Assembly: GCF_001400735.1 (NCBI RefSeq)
Contig: NZ_LJPW01000039.1
Location: 1 to 44,444, forward strand
Length of the DNA stretch: 44,444 nt
Origin: Pseudomonas caricapapayae
GTDB lineage: Bacteria; Pseudomonadota; Gammaproteobacteria; Pseudomonadales; Pseudomonadaceae
Direction: 5' to 3'
A program made the translations under genes and the position numbers. A model generated the notes under the pieces. It saw only the letters and a program-made list of their open reading frames with translations. It did not search any database and was not told the DNA's origin. This document shows positions 23,808 through 33,718 of the stretch, piece after piece. Position 1 is the stretch's first letter. Each line of letters opens with the position of its first letter.

Positions 23808-23883
23808 TGGTGCCCAGAGACGGAATCGAACCGCCGACACGGGGATTTTCAATCCCCTGCTCTACCGACTGAGCTATCTGGGC
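23808..23883 (-). tRNA. tRNA-Phe (GAA)
   Basis: A complete 76-base cloverleaf on the minus strand: GCCCAGA acceptor, D-loop, anticodon stem GGGGA/UCCCC around a loop with GAA (23850-23848), GGTTCGATTCC T-arm, and encoded CCA at the 3' end (23810-23808). The 3' part was regenerated by island DNA upon integration, and its degenerate former copy is at 10732-10755. Confidence 0.97.
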
Positions 23884-23893
23884 AACGGGGCGC

Positions 23894-23922
23894 ATTAGAC
23901 GTGTTTTTCAGGAGGTCGTCAA
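23894..23922 (-). promoter_or_regulatory. Sigma-70 promoter of tRNA-Phe
   Basis: TTGACG (23922-23917), 17-bp spacer and TCTAAT (23899-23894) on the minus strand, followed by a GC-rich discriminator (GCGCCCCG), as typical of stringently controlled tRNA promoters. Confidence 0.85.
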
Positions 23923-23984
23923 GCGTGTTTTTTAAAAAATTCGAATTATTACCGACGCTTACGACCTCCACTGCGTGAAACGCT

Positions 23985-24257
23985 TTATTTTTCGGGGGGT
24001 ACGTAGCCTTCGGCCTGGGCGTATTCTTCGCCCGAGAGAAATTTGTCCATCTCGGTCTGAAGGAATTTGCGGTCTTCTGCGTTCATCATGTTCAGGCGGC
24101 GCTCGTTGATCAGCAGGGTCTGGTGTTTCTGCCAGTCGGCCCAGGCTTTTTGCGAGACGTGGTTGAAGATGTCTTCGCCCTTGGCGCCAGGGTAGGGCGC
24201 GCGTTCCAGGCCAGGCAGTTCTTCTTTGTATTTGCGGCACATTACGGTGCGGGTCAT
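23985..24257 (-). CDS. yggX: Fe(2+)-trafficking protein YggX
   Basis: A 90-aa cytoplasmic protein of the YggX family, exact family length ([20 protein letters not shown]...). YggX protects iron-sulfur clusters against oxidative damage; its conserved Cys7 is present. The gene overlaps mutY as ATGA, the standard pairing in gamma-proteobacteria: MutY carries a 4Fe-4S cluster, which makes joint expression sensible. Confidence 0.96.
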   Translation of the reverse strand: MTRTVMCRKYKEELPGLERAPYPGAKGEDIFNHVSQKAWADWQKHQTLLINERRLNMMNAEDRKFLQTEMDKFLSGEEYAQAEGYVPPEK

Positions 24258-25321
24258 GACGACTCTCCTGCGTTCAATACGTCGGCTGCGCGTTTGAGCA
24301 GCTTTTTCACCGGGGCAGCAAGGCCCAGGCGTGGCGGGGTGGCGAGGTTATACCAGAGCCAGTCGGCCTCGGCCACGTGATCGGCGGACTCGCGAACCTT
24401 GACCAGCCAGGGTTCGATGCTCAACTGGAAGTGGCTGAAGGTGTGGATAAGCCCCGGCAGTTCATGGTGCTCGCCCAGTTGCAGCGCATGTTGTGTGGCC
24501 AGGTGCTGCAGATCATCGAAGTCATCCAGTTCCGGAAGGCTCCACAGGCCGCCCCACAGACCGCTGGACGGGCGACGATAAAGCAGGATCGCGCCGTCGT
24601 CGTTGGCGAGCATGGGCATGAGCGTGCGTTTCTGTGGAACAGTCTTGCGTGGTTTGGGGATCGGGTAGCGTGTTTCCAGGCCCAGCATGTGCGCCTCGCA
24701 ACTGCGTTCCAGCGGGCAGAGCAGGCAGCTGGGCTTGCTGCGGGTGCAGAGTGTGGCACCCAGGTCCATCATCGCCTGGGTGTAGTTGTTGACTCTGCTG
24801 TGCGGTGTGAAGCGTTCGGCAGTGGCCCACAGCTGTTTGGCCACCTTGGGTTCGCCGGGATAGCCTTCTTGCGCCGTAAAGCGCGCCAGCACACGCTTCA
24901 CGTTGCCGTCGAGGATCGGCGCGCGGATGCCCATGCTCAGGCTGGCAATGGCACCTGCGGTGGACAGGCCGATGCCGGGCAGCAGGATGAGTTTTTCGAC
25001 GTCGCGGGGAAATTCGCCGTCGTGATCGGCCACGACGATTCTGGCGGTCTTCTGCAAGTTGCGGGCGCGGGTGTAGTAACCCAGACCTGTCCACAGGTGC
25101 AGCACTTCGTCCTCCGGGGCCTCAGCCAGCGCCTGCACGGTCGGCAGGGCTTCCATGAACCGGTCGAAGTAATTCAGCACGGTGCTGACTTGCGTCTGCT
25201 GCAGCATGATTTCCGATACCCAGACCCGATACGGCGTGATGCCTTGTTGCCAGGGCAGGTCATGTCGGCCATGACGGTCGTACCAGTCCAGCACGGCGCT
25301 GGAGAATTGTTCAGGTTGCAT
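24254..25321 (-). CDS. mutY: Adenine DNA glycosylase MutY
   Basis: A 355-aa base-excision enzyme that removes adenine paired with 8-oxoguanine. The start [20 protein letters not shown] and [23 protein letters not shown] are canonical; [19 protein letters not shown] is the helix-hairpin-helix, with the catalytic Asp in [12 protein letters not shown]. The iron-sulfur ligands follow C-x6-C-x2-C-x5-C (CTRSKPSC to RSC). The C-terminal NUDIX-like domain senses 8-oxoG. It is co-translated with yggX. Confidence 0.97.
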   Translation of the reverse strand: MQPEQFSSAVLDWYDRHGRHDLPWQQGITPYRVWVSEIMLQQTQVSTVLNYFDRFMEALPTVQALAEAPEDEVLHLWTGLGYYTRARNLQKTARIVVADHDGEFPRDVEKLILLPGIGLSTAGAIASLSMGIRAPILDGNVKRVLARFTAQEGYPGEPKVAKQLWATAERFTPHSRVNNYTQAMMDLGATLCTRSKPSCLLCPLERSCEAHMLGLETRYPIPKPRKTVPQKRTLMPMLANDDGAILLYRRPSSGLWGGLWSLPELDDFDDLQHLATQHALQLGEHHELPGLIHTFSHFQLSIEPWLVKVRESADHVAEADWLWYNLATPPRLGLAAPVKKLLKRAADVLNAGESS

Positions 25322-25416
25322 GGCCTGGTGGGCTCTCGTTGTCGGGTATGAGTAGGTAGATGAAACGTTGCGCTAGTGGAGCGCCGCCGGGGCGCTCCTG
25401 AGCAGTCCACGTTGCT

Positions 25417-27642
25417 TTAGCGTTTGAACAGTCCCTTGAGGGCGTCCTTTAGCTCTGGGCTGACCTTGTCACCGAGTTTTTCATTCAGCTTGTCCTCAAG
25501 CTTCTCGCTGATTCGGTCGCCCGCCAGTTTTGCCGCGATCTGGCCGACGCCTTCCTTGTCGAGACGGCAGGCCTTGGCACCCAGCTCCAGCGGGCCGCGG
25601 CACTGCACGGGCCATTCGATGCCGACGAAGCGCGGATTGACCTCGCAGGCCGGGTCCGGCATGTCGCTCTTGTCGCCTTCGATGATAATGCCGACGCGGT
25701 AGTTCATGCCCAGGACGCGCAGGTCGATGTCGCCGTTACCGTTGACGGTCAGGCCCGGAATACGAACCTTGAGGTCCGGGTTGCTGGCCACGCCGTTGCG
25801 CACTGTCAGGTTGCCGTTGAGTTGCTGGAACGGCGTGTCCTTGGCGCGTGGTTCGCCGGTCAGCGGTTTGCGGTTCAGGGTCGAAATCCCCTTGCACAAC
25901 TGCTGCTCCAGGTTGGCGTTGACCAGCACGCCGTTATTGAGCGCGAAGCTGGCGGTGCCATTGAGGCTGTCGATCAGGGCTTTTTCGCTGTTGCCGGTGC
26001 CGCTCAGGTGGCTGTCGAGGGTCAACAGGCCGCGTACCGGCGGTGTCTGACCCTGGCTTTCCAGAATGCGCTCGACTGGCACTTTGACAATGCGCGTCTG
26101 CACATTTGCCACAGGGGTGTCCGGACGCGCGTCCAGGTTGCCCTTGACCTCGAAGTTGCCGTTGTAGAGATCGCCACTCAATGTATCGACCTTGATGACG
26201 CCAGCGTTTGCCTGGGTTTTGAACGCTGCATTGTCGATAGGCAGTTTGTTCAGGGTCAGCTTGCCGAAGCTCAGGTCGGCCTCGACATCCAGCGTGCGCA
26301 AGCGCTCCAGTGGCAGCAGTTTTGTAGTGCTCCAGGCCGCCTTGGTGGGTTGTTCGGGCAACGGTGAGTCGCCTGCAACCGCGGCGGCTTCACCCGACTG
26401 CACTTCTGATTTGCGTGCGGCCTTGGCACCTTTGCTTTCTTCGCTCTCAGCCGGGCGGTAGCGGTCGGCGTCGAAGGTGTCGCCCTTGAGCTGGACGCGC
26501 AATGCCTGCCTGGCGAAATCGTCCACCGCGATGCGGCCAGTGAACGTGCTTTCGTCGACTTTCAGGTTGAGGTTTTCAAGCGCAAGGCTGGTGGGCGTGC
26601 CGGCGAGGCGCGTGACCATTTCAACCTTGCTCAGCGCGCCCTCGGACATGGCTGGCAACGGCTGGCCGATGTTTTCGAAGAACGTGCGCAGATCAAGCTG
26701 GGCAATGGACAGGCCGCCGCTGATCTGTGGGGTTTTATCCAGATCGCGGGCACGCAGCTCGCCCAGTGCCCGCAGCTGGTTGGCCGACACTTTGAGGCTG
26801 TTCCATTCGGCGATATTGGCAGCAAGGTCAACCAGCAGCTGGCCTTGCGCCGAGAAGGTCACGGTCTTGCCCTGCAAAGGCTCGCCGGCGACTTCGCCGG
26901 ACAGGCGCATGTCTTCGAATTGATAGCGTTTGAGCACGCGGTCCATGCGCAATTCGCCGACCAGCTCGGTCTTGGCGCGCACGACTGGCTGGTTGGTGCT
27001 CAGGAACGCCGTCAGCTTGATCGGGATGTCGGATGCTTCACGAATCGGCCCGGTACTCAGTTGAATGCTCTCGGCGGTGAAGGTCCGACCCTTTCGGGCA
27101 TCGCTGTAATCCACGCGGGCGTTGTTGACCGTCAGGCTGTCGATATCCAGCCGGATTGGCTGAGAAGGGCGCTCCGCTTTGGGCGCGTCCGGTGCCGGCG
27201 CGGGTGCGGGCTCGCCAGGCGTTCCGGCACTTGCCGCAGCAGGTTTGCCGATGTCTTCCCAGTTGCCGTGACCGTTTTCATCACGGTGCAGGGTCAGGTT
27301 CAGGCCTTCGACACGAATATCGCTCATCTGCACCTGACGACGAAGCAGTGGCAGCACACGAACGGACAGGCCCAGCATCTGCACATCGGCAAACGGCTGA
27401 TCGGGGGCGGTCAGGGTGGCTACATGGGTGTCGTGCAACTCCAGGCCGAGCCAGGGGAACAGGCTCCAGCCGATATCGCCATTGAGCGTCAGCTCGACGT
27501 TGGCCTTGTCGCGTGCCAGCTGGCGAATCTCGTCTTTATAGTCGTTGGGATCAAACAGGTGGGTCAGGGCAAAGCCGAGAGCCACGATGATCAGCAACAA
27601 CCCGAGAATAAACAGCCCCAGGATTTTGCCGAACGCTTTCAT
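25417..27642 (-). CDS. asmA: AsmA family protein
   Basis: A 741-aa AsmA-like protein. One N-terminal membrane segment (ILGLFILGLLLIIVALGFAL) anchors a large periplasmic part. The start of the AsmA domain (DPNDYKDEIRQLARDKANVE) and the C-terminal AsmA_2 region (GLTVNGNGDIDLRVLGMNYR) are clear; the middle is repeated beta strands, consistent with the bridge-like lipid-transport fold of the AsmA/TamB group. A low-complexity Ala/Pro/Gly linker lies near residues 135-155. Known roles of AsmA relatives are outer-membrane assembly and phospholipid transport. It stands upstream of mutY, with 95 bp between. Confidence 0.9.
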   Translation of the reverse strand: MKAFGKILGLFILGLLLIIVALGFALTHLFDPNDYKDEIRQLARDKANVELTLNGDIGWSLFPWLGLELHDTHVATLTAPDQPFADVQMLGLSVRVLPLLRRQVQMSDIRVEGLNLTLHRDENGHGNWEDIGKPAAASAGTPGEPAPAPAPDAPKAERPSQPIRLDIDSLTVNNARVDYSDARKGRTFTAESIQLSTGPIREASDIPIKLTAFLSTNQPVVRAKTELVGELRMDRVLKRYQFEDMRLSGEVAGEPLQGKTVTFSAQGQLLVDLAANIAEWNSLKVSANQLRALGELRARDLDKTPQISGGLSIAQLDLRTFFENIGQPLPAMSEGALSKVEMVTRLAGTPTSLALENLNLKVDESTFTGRIAVDDFARQALRVQLKGDTFDADRYRPAESEESKGAKAARKSEVQSGEAAAVAGDSPLPEQPTKAAWSTTKLLPLERLRTLDVEADLSFGKLTLNKLPIDNAAFKTQANAGVIKVDTLSGDLYNGNFEVKGNLDARPDTPVANVQTRIVKVPVERILESQGQTPPVRGLLTLDSHLSGTGNSEKALIDSLNGTASFALNNGVLVNANLEQQLCKGISTLNRKPLTGEPRAKDTPFQQLNGNLTVRNGVASNPDLKVRIPGLTVNGNGDIDLRVLGMNYRVGIIIEGDKSDMPDPACEVNPRFVGIEWPVQCRGPLELGAKACRLDKEGVGQIAAKLAGDRISEKLEDKLNEKLGDKVSPELKDALKGLFKR

Positions 27643-28140
27643 GGGCGAGTCCTTGTGTCGATGTTCAAAAATAGCCCACGAGTATACCGCTCTGACGAGC
27701 GTACCGGGCTGCGGATGCCGTTATTGCAGTCTGCTGCCCTGTAGGACGGCGCAGCACTCGTCCAGCGTCAGCCACAGAGCCGAGGGAAAATCATGGGCCG
27801 CTTCTTCGCGATAGACCTTTCTGGTGTTTCCAGGCGAGTCGAACACTCACACAGTCACGGCGCAACTAAAGCGCGGACAGAGTTTTGCTTATCGCGTAAT
27901 TGATTGCATCTATGGCGTCATAGAGCGCGCGGATTAACCTATGAAAATAGATAATAAAAAGCATGTAACGAGATGCTTATTTGCCATCAGAGAGTGATAG
28001 TCTCCGTTTTTGCTGGCTCAGGTGCGTCTTTTTGTCACGTATCTGAACAACCTGCCGATAAAACAGACATGGCCGCTCGGCATGGAGTCTGTGGCGGACC
28101 AGCGGACCATCTGCGAGCTTCACACATTGGGGTAATTATA
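27643..28140. other. Divergent intergenic region, no gene recognised
   Basis: The 498-bp gap between asmA (leftward) and the MFS gene (rightward) has no convincing gene. Its centre (27890-27985) is AT-rich, holding the small hairpin AAGCAT/ATGCTT at 27959-27978 just before the long leader of the MFS gene. I could not define a clear -35/-10 pair. Confidence 0.6.
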
Positions 28141-29802
28141 ATGAGCACAAGCACAGCCTTGGGCGGCGCTGCCGTTCAGCCTGCGTTCTTGTCCAAAGAG
28201 CGCATTATCGCCAAGCCCGGTTTCAACCGTTGGCTTGTTCCACCTGCCGCACTGGCAATCCATCTTTGTATCGGTATGGCTTACGGCTTCTCGGTGTTCT
28301 GGTTGCCGTTGTCGAAAGCCGTGGGTGTTACCGCCCCCGTCGCCTGTACTCCGGACATGGGTTTCCTCGCGCAAATGTTTGCGTCGACCTGCGACTGGCA
28401 GATTTCCATGCTGGGCTGGATCTACACCCTGTTCTTCATCTTCCTGGGTTGCTCGGCAGCCATTTGGGGTGGCTGGCTGGAACACGCAGGTCCGCGCAAG
28501 GCCGGTGTTGTTTCTGCCGTGTGCTGGTGTGGCGGTCTGCTGATTTCAGCATTGGGTATCTATACCCACCAGATCTGGCTCATGTGGTTGGGCTCGGGCG
28601 TGATCGGCGGTATCGGGCTGGGGTTGGGCTATATCTCCCCGGTATCGACCCTGATCAAGTGGTTCCCGGACAAGCGCGGCATGGCGACCGGCATGGCAAT
28701 CATGGGCTTTGGTGGCGGCGCAATGGTGGGTGCACCGCTGGCCACTGCGCTGATGGGGCATTTCGCTTCGGCTGAAAGCGTTGGCGTCTGGCAGAGCTTC
28801 GTGGTGATGGCGGTAATCTACTTCATCTTCATGATCGGCGGCGCGCTGGGCTACCGCGTTCCACCAACCGGCTGGAAACCTGAAGGCTGGACCGCTCCGG
28901 CTGCCAAGGCCAAGAACGCGATGATCACCAACCGCCACGTGCATGTCAGCGTGGCCTGGAAGACACCGCAGTTCCGTCTGGTCTGGCTGGTGCTGTGCCT
29001 TAACGTTTCGGCGGGTATCGGTATCCTGGGCATGGCTTCGCCACTCCTGCAGGAAGTGTTCGCCGGCAAACTGCTGGGCAACGATCTGACCTTCAGTCAG
29101 CTCAATGCCGACCAACTGAAAGCCATTGCTGCGATTGCAGCCGGTTTCACCGGTCTGCTGAGCCTGTTCAACATCGGCGGCCGTTTTTTCTGGGCTTCGT
29201 GCTCGGACTACATCGGGCGCAAGGCAACTTACTTCGTGTTCTTCGCGCTGGGTTTCCTGCTCTATGCATCGGTGCCGACACTGGGTCACATGGGCAGCAT
29301 CGCGCTGTTCGTAGCGGCGTTCTGTGTCGTGCTGTCGATGTACGGTGGCGGCTTTGCAACGGTTCCGGCTTATCTGGCTGACCTGTTCGGTACGCAGATG
29401 GTCGGTGCGATTCATGGTCGTCTGCTGACGGCATGGGCTGCGGCCGGTGTGCTGGGTCCGGTACTGGTCAACTACCTGCGTGAGTATCAGCTCAGCCACG
29501 GTGTTGCACGTGCCGATGCCTACGACATCACCCTGTACATCCTCTCGGGTCTGCTGGTGCTGGGCTTTATCTGCAACCTGCTGATTCGTCCGGTTGCCGA
29601 CAAGTACTTCATGACCGACGCCGAACTGGCTGCTGAACAAGCCATCGGTCACGACAAGGGTGCCAACGCCACGACTTCGCTGGAGTGGAAGGCATCTGCA
29701 GGCAGCAAGCCGGTGGTCATCGCCGCCTGGCTGGCGGTCGGCATTCCGTTGGCGTGGGGCGTCTGGATCACCCTGCAAAAAACCGCAGTGCTGTTCCACT
29801 AA
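28141..29802 (+). CDS. MFS transporter of the oxalate/formate antiporter (OFA) family
   Basis: A 553-aa inner-membrane transporter started at the ATG at 28141 (MSTSTALGGAAVQPAFLSKE), after a GGGGT-containing leader; in-frame codons further upstream do not extend the family similarity. Twelve membrane segments are visible; MFS motif-A-like loops are KWFPDKRGMATGMAIMGFGG and SDYIGRKATYF. The N-terminal WLVPPAALAIHLCIGMAYGF is characteristic of OFA proteins. A large insert near CTPDMGFLAQMFASTCD and a C-terminal extension after TM12 are seen in the Pseudomonas subgroup. Monocarboxylate transport (lactate, pyruvate, oxalate, formate) is likely; the substrate is not known. A strong terminator follows. 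Confidence 0.85.
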   Translation: MSTSTALGGAAVQPAFLSKERIIAKPGFNRWLVPPAALAIHLCIGMAYGFSVFWLPLSKAVGVTAPVACTPDMGFLAQMFASTCDWQISMLGWIYTLFFIFLGCSAAIWGGWLEHAGPRKAGVVSAVCWCGGLLISALGIYTHQIWLMWLGSGVIGGIGLGLGYISPVSTLIKWFPDKRGMATGMAIMGFGGGAMVGAPLATALMGHFASAESVGVWQSFVVMAVIYFIFMIGGALGYRVPPTGWKPEGWTAPAAKAKNAMITNRHVHVSVAWKTPQFRLVWLVLCLNVSAGIGILGMASPLLQEVFAGKLLGNDLTFSQLNADQLKAIAAIAAGFTGLLSLFNIGGRFFWASCSDYIGRKATYFVFFALGFLLYASVPTLGHMGSIALFVAAFCVVLSMYGGGFATVPAYLADLFGTQMVGAIHGRLLTAWAAAGVLGPVLVNYLREYQLSHGVARADAYDITLYILSGLLVLGFICNLLIRPVADKYFMTDAELAAEQAIGHDKGANATTSLEWKASAGSKPVVIAAWLAVGIPLAWGVWITLQKTAVLFH

Positions 29803-29818
29803 GGCCTGCCGTTGATAG

Positions 29819-29854
29819 AAAAGCGCTTGCACCTCGGTGCAGGCGCTTTTTTTT
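29819..29854 (+). terminator. Intrinsic terminator of the MFS gene
   Basis: A 15-bp stem with one G-T pair (AAAAGCGCTTGCACC, loop TC, GGTGCAGGCGCTTTT) followed by a run of T, 16 bp after the stop. Confidence 0.92.
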
Positions 29855-29894
29855 GCCTGTTTTTTGTGCGCTGCGCCCACGAAAATTGATTGCG

Positions 29895-29950
29895 ATCTGA
29901 CTCGTGTTCATGCGGAGCACGGGAACGATGATCATCGCGTCCGGATGGTG
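29895..29950. repeat. REP-like extragenic sequence
   Basis: The stretch with TGCGGAGCACGGGAACGATGATC resembles the GCGGAGCGTGGGAACGATC family common between P. syringae genes. Recognised from memory and only one copy is clear here. Confidence 0.35.
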
Positions 29951-30064
29951 TTCGCCGCGATAGCCATATTCAGTTGACCCTATGTACTCGAGGCACTGCC
30001 CGTTCCGGTGCATACGCTGCTACATTAGTCAGCTCTGATTTTATTGCCTGAAGGAGTTGTTTGC

Positions 30065-31264
30065 ATGCTAGCCCACGTGGAGTCATACGCCGGTGATCCG
30101 ATCCTTTCGCTGATGGAGACCTTTGGCAAGGACTCACGGGCGGACAAGGTCAATCTGAGCATCGGTTTGTATTACGACGCACAGGGCCGTATCCCTCAGC
30201 TGGCATGCGTAGCAACGGCGCAACAGCAACTGGCCGAAGGCGAACAGGCGGCGTCTGTGTACCTGCCGATGGAAGGCCTGGCGGCTTACCGGCAGGCGGT
30301 GCAGACTCTCTTGTTCGGGGCGGATCACCCGCTGGTGCGGGCCGGGCGCGTGGCCACCATCCAGACCGTGGGCGGCTCCGGCGCACTCAAGGTCGGTGCC
30401 GATTTCCTCAAGTATGCCTTCCCGGACTCACAGGTATGGGTCAGCGATCCGACCTGGGAAAACCATAACGCACTGTTCGGCGGTGCCGGCTTCAAGGTCA
30501 ACAGCTACCCGTATTTCGATGCACAGACCGGCGGCGTCAGGTTCGAGGCCATGCTCGATACGGTGCAGGGCCTGCCTGCGCAGAGCATTCTTTTGTTGCA
30601 TCCGTGCTGCCATAACCCGACCGGCAGCGATTTGTCGGTCGAACAATGGGACCGGTTGATCGAGGTGATCAAGGACCGTCAGCTCATCGCCTTTCTGGAT
30701 ATCGCCTATCAGGGCTTTGGCAAAGGCATCGATGAAGACGCCTACGCGATCCGTGCAATGGCCGACGCAGGGATCACAACCCTGGTCAGCAACTCGTTCT
30801 CGAAAATCTTCTCACTGTATGGTGAGCGAGTCGGCGGGCTCTCGGTTGTCTGCGAAGACGCGGCCTCTGCTGCCAATGTATTCGGCCAGCTCAAGGCGAC
30901 TGTGCGACGCAACTATTCCAGCCCGCCTGCACACGGTGCCTTTCTGGTGTCAAAAGTGCTCAACACGCCGCACCTGCGCGACCAGTGGCTGAGTGAAGTC
31001 GAGGCTATGCGCCTGCGCATCATCGACATGCGCACTCGTCTGGTTGAAGTGCTGGCGCAGAAGGTTTCCGGGCATGATTTCAGCTTCATCCTCAGGCAGA
31101 GCGGCATGTTCAGCTACACCGGGCTGACACCGCAGCAGGTTGATGAACTGAAAGACGTTCACGGCATTTACATGCTGCGCAGTGGCCGTGTATGCATGGC
31201 GGGTCTGAATGAAGGGAATATCGACAAGGTATGTAACGCAATCGCGAGCCTCTTCGCTCACTAA
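30065..31264 (+). CDS. tyrB: Aromatic amino acid aminotransferase
   Basis: A 399-aa PLP enzyme of aminotransferase class I, the length of TyrB/AspC/PhhC. The ATG at 30065 follows AAGGAG. Motifs are the N-terminal [44 protein letters not shown], and the cofactor lysine in [20 protein letters not shown]. It interconverts phenylpyruvate or 4-hydroxyphenylpyruvate and phenylalanine or tyrosine, using glutamate/2-oxoglutarate; such enzymes also act on aspartate. It precedes the his genes but ends 92 bp before hisB, which has its own -10. Confidence 0.92.
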
Positions 31265-31311
31265 ATGCCCTGCTGGTCGTCTGTTTGCTTCATGGCGGGC
31301 GCATCTGGGCC

Positions 31312-31317
31312 TATAAT
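31312..31317 (+). promoter_or_regulatory. Candidate -10 box of the hisB operon
   Basis: A perfect TATAAT lies 40 bp before the hisB start. The -35 is weak: TTGCTT (31285-31290) is 21 bp away, or a poorer match at 17 bp. Confidence 0.5.
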
Positions 31318-31356
31318 GCTCGCCTTTTTTCGCCCAATGATTTTGCGGAGCTGGTG

Positions 31357-31950
31357 ATGGCCGAACGTAAGGCGTACGTCGAGCGCAATACTCTGGAAAC
31401 CCAGATCAAAGCCTCGATCAACCTGGATGGCACCGGAAAGGCCCGATTCGATATCGGTGTGCCTTTCCTTGAGCACATGCTCGACCAGATCGCCCGGCAC
31501 GGGCTGATCGACCTGGACATCGAATGCAAGGGTGACCTGGCTATCGACGACCACCATACGGTAGAAGACGTCGGGATCACCGTGGGTCAGGCGTTCAGCC
31601 AGGCCATCGGCGACAAGAAGGGCATTCGTCGTTACGGCCACGCCTACGTGCCGCTCGACGAAGCGCTGTCGCGCGTGGTCATCGATTTCTCCGGGCGTCC
31701 CGGCCTGCAGATGCATGTACCGTATACCCGCGCCACTGTGGGCGGCTTCGATGTTGACCTGTTTCAGGAGTTCTTTCAGGGCTTCGTCAACCACGCCAAC
31801 GTGACGCTGCACATCGACAACCTGCGTGGCACCAACACTCACCACCAGATCGAGACCGTGTTCAAGGCCTTCGGTCGTGCCCTGCGCATGGCGGTCGAGC
31901 TGGACGAGCGCATGGCCGGTCAAATGCCATCCACCAAGGGTGTGCTCTGA
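31357..31950 (+). CDS. hisB: Imidazoleglycerol-phosphate dehydratase HisB
   Basis: A 197-aa cytoplasmic enzyme, step 6 of histidine synthesis: imidazole glycerol phosphate to imidazole acetol phosphate. The manganese-binding motifs are [10 protein letters not shown] and [31 protein letters not shown] is also conserved. It is the single-domain form; no phosphatase domain is fused, as usual in Pseudomonas. The start ATG at 31357 begins [16 protein letters not shown]. Its stop overlaps the hisH start (TGATG). Confidence 0.97.
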
Positions 31951-32588
31951 TGCAGACGGTTGCGGTCATCGATTACGGCATGGGCAACCTGCACTCTGTC
32001 GCCAAGGCGCTGGAGCACGTAGGCGCGGGCCGTGTGCTGATTACCAGTGACGCCAAGGTGATTCGCGAAGCCGACCGTGTGGTGTTTCCGGGGGTGGGCG
32101 CGATTCGCGACTGCATGGCCGAGATTCGCCGCCTGGGCTTTGATTCGCTGGTCAGGGAAGTCAGCCAGGACCGCCCGTTTCTCGGCATCTGCGTCGGCAT
32201 GCAGGCGTTGCTCGACAGCAGTGAAGAAAATAGCGGTGTGGACTGCATCGGTATGTTTCCCGGTCAGGTAAAGTTTTTCGGCAAGGACCTGCATGAAGAA
32301 GGCGAGCACCTGAAAGTGCCGCACATGGGCTGGAATCAGGTCGCTCAGGCGGTGGATCACCCGCTGTGGCACGACATTCCGGACCTGGCGCGTTTCTACT
32401 TCGTGCACAGCTTCTATATCGATGCTGCCAATCAGCGTCAGGTGGTCGGGCGTGGTCACTATGGCCTCGATTTCGCCGCTGCGCTGGCCGACGGTTCACG
32501 TTTCGCCGTGCAGTTTCACCCGGAAAAAAGCCACACCCACGGCCTGCAGTTGCTGCAGAACTTCGCCGCCTGGGATGGTCGCTGGTAA
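31950..32588 (+). CDS. hisH: Imidazole glycerol phosphate synthase glutaminase subunit HisH
   Basis: A 212-aa class I glutamine amidotransferase. The nucleophile is Cys81 in [11 protein letters not shown]; the His-Glu pair is in [12 protein letters not shown] near the C-terminus; [14 protein letters not shown] is the family start. It makes ammonia from glutamine and channels it to HisF. The ATG overlaps hisB. Confidence 0.97.
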   Translation: MQTVAVIDYGMGNLHSVAKALEHVGAGRVLITSDAKVIREADRVVFPGVGAIRDCMAEIRRLGFDSLVREVSQDRPFLGICVGMQALLDSSEENSGVDCIGMFPGQVKFFGKDLHEEGEHLKVPHMGWNQVAQAVDHPLWHDIPDLARFYFVHSFYIDAANQRQVVGRGHYGLDFAAALADGSRFAVQFHPEKSHTHGLQLLQNFAAWDGRW

Positions 32589-32592
32589 GCGC

Positions 32593-32853
32593 ATGAGCAA
32601 AGCCAAAGGCAAGCCACCGATCCTGACCCTTTCGCCCGAGCATGAGCAGCAGGCGATCGACAAGCTCAAGCGTCTGTTCGCAGACCGCTTCGAGCTTGAC
32701 CTGGGCACATTCGAAGTGGCTGAGGTGCTTGAGCTGTTCACCCGCGAGATTGCCCCGCATTACTACAATCGCGCCATTTTCGATGTTCAGCAGCACCTCA
32801 AGGAGCGGTTCGAGAGCATCGAAAGCGACCTTTGGGCGCTCGAAAAGAATTGA
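32593..32853 (+). CDS. DUF2164 family protein
   Basis: An 86-aa helical protein of the DUF2164 family: LTLSPEHEQQAIDKLKRLFA, ELDLGTFEVAEVLELFTREI and APHYYNRAIFDVQQHLKERF span its whole domain. It lies between hisH and hisA in pseudomonads. The function is unknown. The ATG follows the hisH stop by 4 bp. Confidence 0.88.
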   Translation: MSKAKGKPPILTLSPEHEQQAIDKLKRLFADRFELDLGTFEVAEVLELFTREIAPHYYNRAIFDVQQHLKERFESIESDLWALEKN

Positions 32854-32860
32854 AATACAA

Positions 32861-32942
32861 GCAGCTTTTAGCGTCGCGCTTCAAGCCGCAAGAATCAGTG
32901 AGTACGCATACTTGCAGCCAATCGCTTGCAGCTTGCCGCTCT
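32861..32942. repeat. Short interspersed repeat-like intergenic sequence
   Basis: The AAGC/GCTTG-rich stretch, with GCTTCAAGCCGCAAG and GCTTGCAGCTTGCCGCT, resembles short repeats scattered between Pseudomonas genes. It separates DUF2164 from hisA. Based on its look only. Confidence 0.35.
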
Positions 32943-32961
32943 TTTTGACCAAGGAAACAGC

Positions 32962-33699
32962 ATGCTGATTATCCCCGCTATCGATCTCAAGGACGGCGCT
33001 TGCGTGCGTCTGCGTCAGGGCCGGATGGAAGACTCCACGGTGTTCTCCGATGACCCGGTGGCAATGGCCGCCAAATGGGTCGACGGTGGTTGCCGCCGTC
33101 TGCACCTCGTCGATCTGAACGGTGCGTTCGAAGGCCAGCCAGTCAACGGTGATGTGGTCACGGCCATCGCCAGACGCTACCCGAACCTGCCGATCCAGAT
33201 CGGCGGTGGCATCCGCTCGCTGGAAACCATCGAGCACTACGTAAAGGCGGGTGTGAGCTACGTCATCATCGGCACCAAGGCCGTCAAGGAGCCCGAGTTC
33301 GTGGCTGAGGCCTGCCGTGCGTTCCCCGGCAAGGTGATCGTCGGCCTGGACGCCAAGGATGGCTTCGTCGCCACCGACGGCTGGGCTGAAGTCAGCTCGG
33401 TGCAGGTCATCGATCTGGCCAGGCGCTTCGAGGCCGATGGCGTATCGGCCATCGTTTACACCGACATCGCCAAAGACGGCATGATGCAGGGCTGCAACAT
33501 TCCGTTCACCGCCGCATTGGCGGCTGCCACGCGGATCCCGGTGATTGCTTCGGGTGGTATCCATAATCTGGGCGATATCAAGGCGCTGCTCGACGCCAGG
33601 GCTCCGGGCATCATCGGCGCAATCACCGGTCGTGCGATCTACGAGGGCACGCTGGATGTGGCCGAAGCTCAGGCCCTCTGCGACCGCGAACAACGCTGA
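32962..33699 (+). CDS. hisA: ProFAR isomerase HisA
   Basis: A 245-aa TIM-barrel enzyme, step 4 of histidine synthesis. [20 protein letters not shown] at the start has the catalytic Asp8; the second Asp is in [13 protein letters not shown]; phosphate-binding loops GGGIRS and [11 protein letters not shown] are clear. AAGGAA precedes the ATG at 32962. It is followed by hisF 19 bp later. Confidence 0.97.
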   Translation: MLIIPAIDLKDGACVRLRQGRMEDSTVFSDDPVAMAAKWVDGGCRRLHLVDLNGAFEGQPVNGDVVTAIARRYPNLPIQIGGGIRSLETIEHYVKAGVSYVIIGTKAVKEPEFVAEACRAFPGKVIVGLDAKDGFVATDGWAEVSSVQVIDLARRFEADGVSAIVYTDIAKDGMMQGCNIPFTAALAAATRIPVIASGGIHNLGDIKALLDARAPGIIGAITGRAIYEGTLDVAEAQALCDREQR

Positions 33700-33718
33700 A
33701 CAGCTGGAGATTGAACCT

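Larger units (their letters stand above)
10732..23883. mobile_element. Integrative element in tRNA-Phe, probable phage satellite
   Basis: About 13 kb bounded by a degenerate tRNA-Phe 3' repeat on the left and the intact tRNA-Phe gene on the right, with a P4-type integrase next to the tRNA, the textbook layout. Inside are alpA-like regulators, a primase zinc finger, a RepA-type helicase, an HK97-type capsid gene, an HNH nuclease, a second recombinase and an AT-rich ATPase-nuclease. No portal, large terminase, tail or lysis genes are visible, so it is not a complete prophage. I read it as a satellite, related in logic to P4 or capsid-carrying PICIs, whose primary integrase is now broken. All genes run leftward. 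Confidence 0.8.

Noticed and set aside
28546..29880. 444-codon minus-strand frame opposite the MFS transporter
   Set aside because: Antisense shadow; His/Gln-rich composition and no domain.
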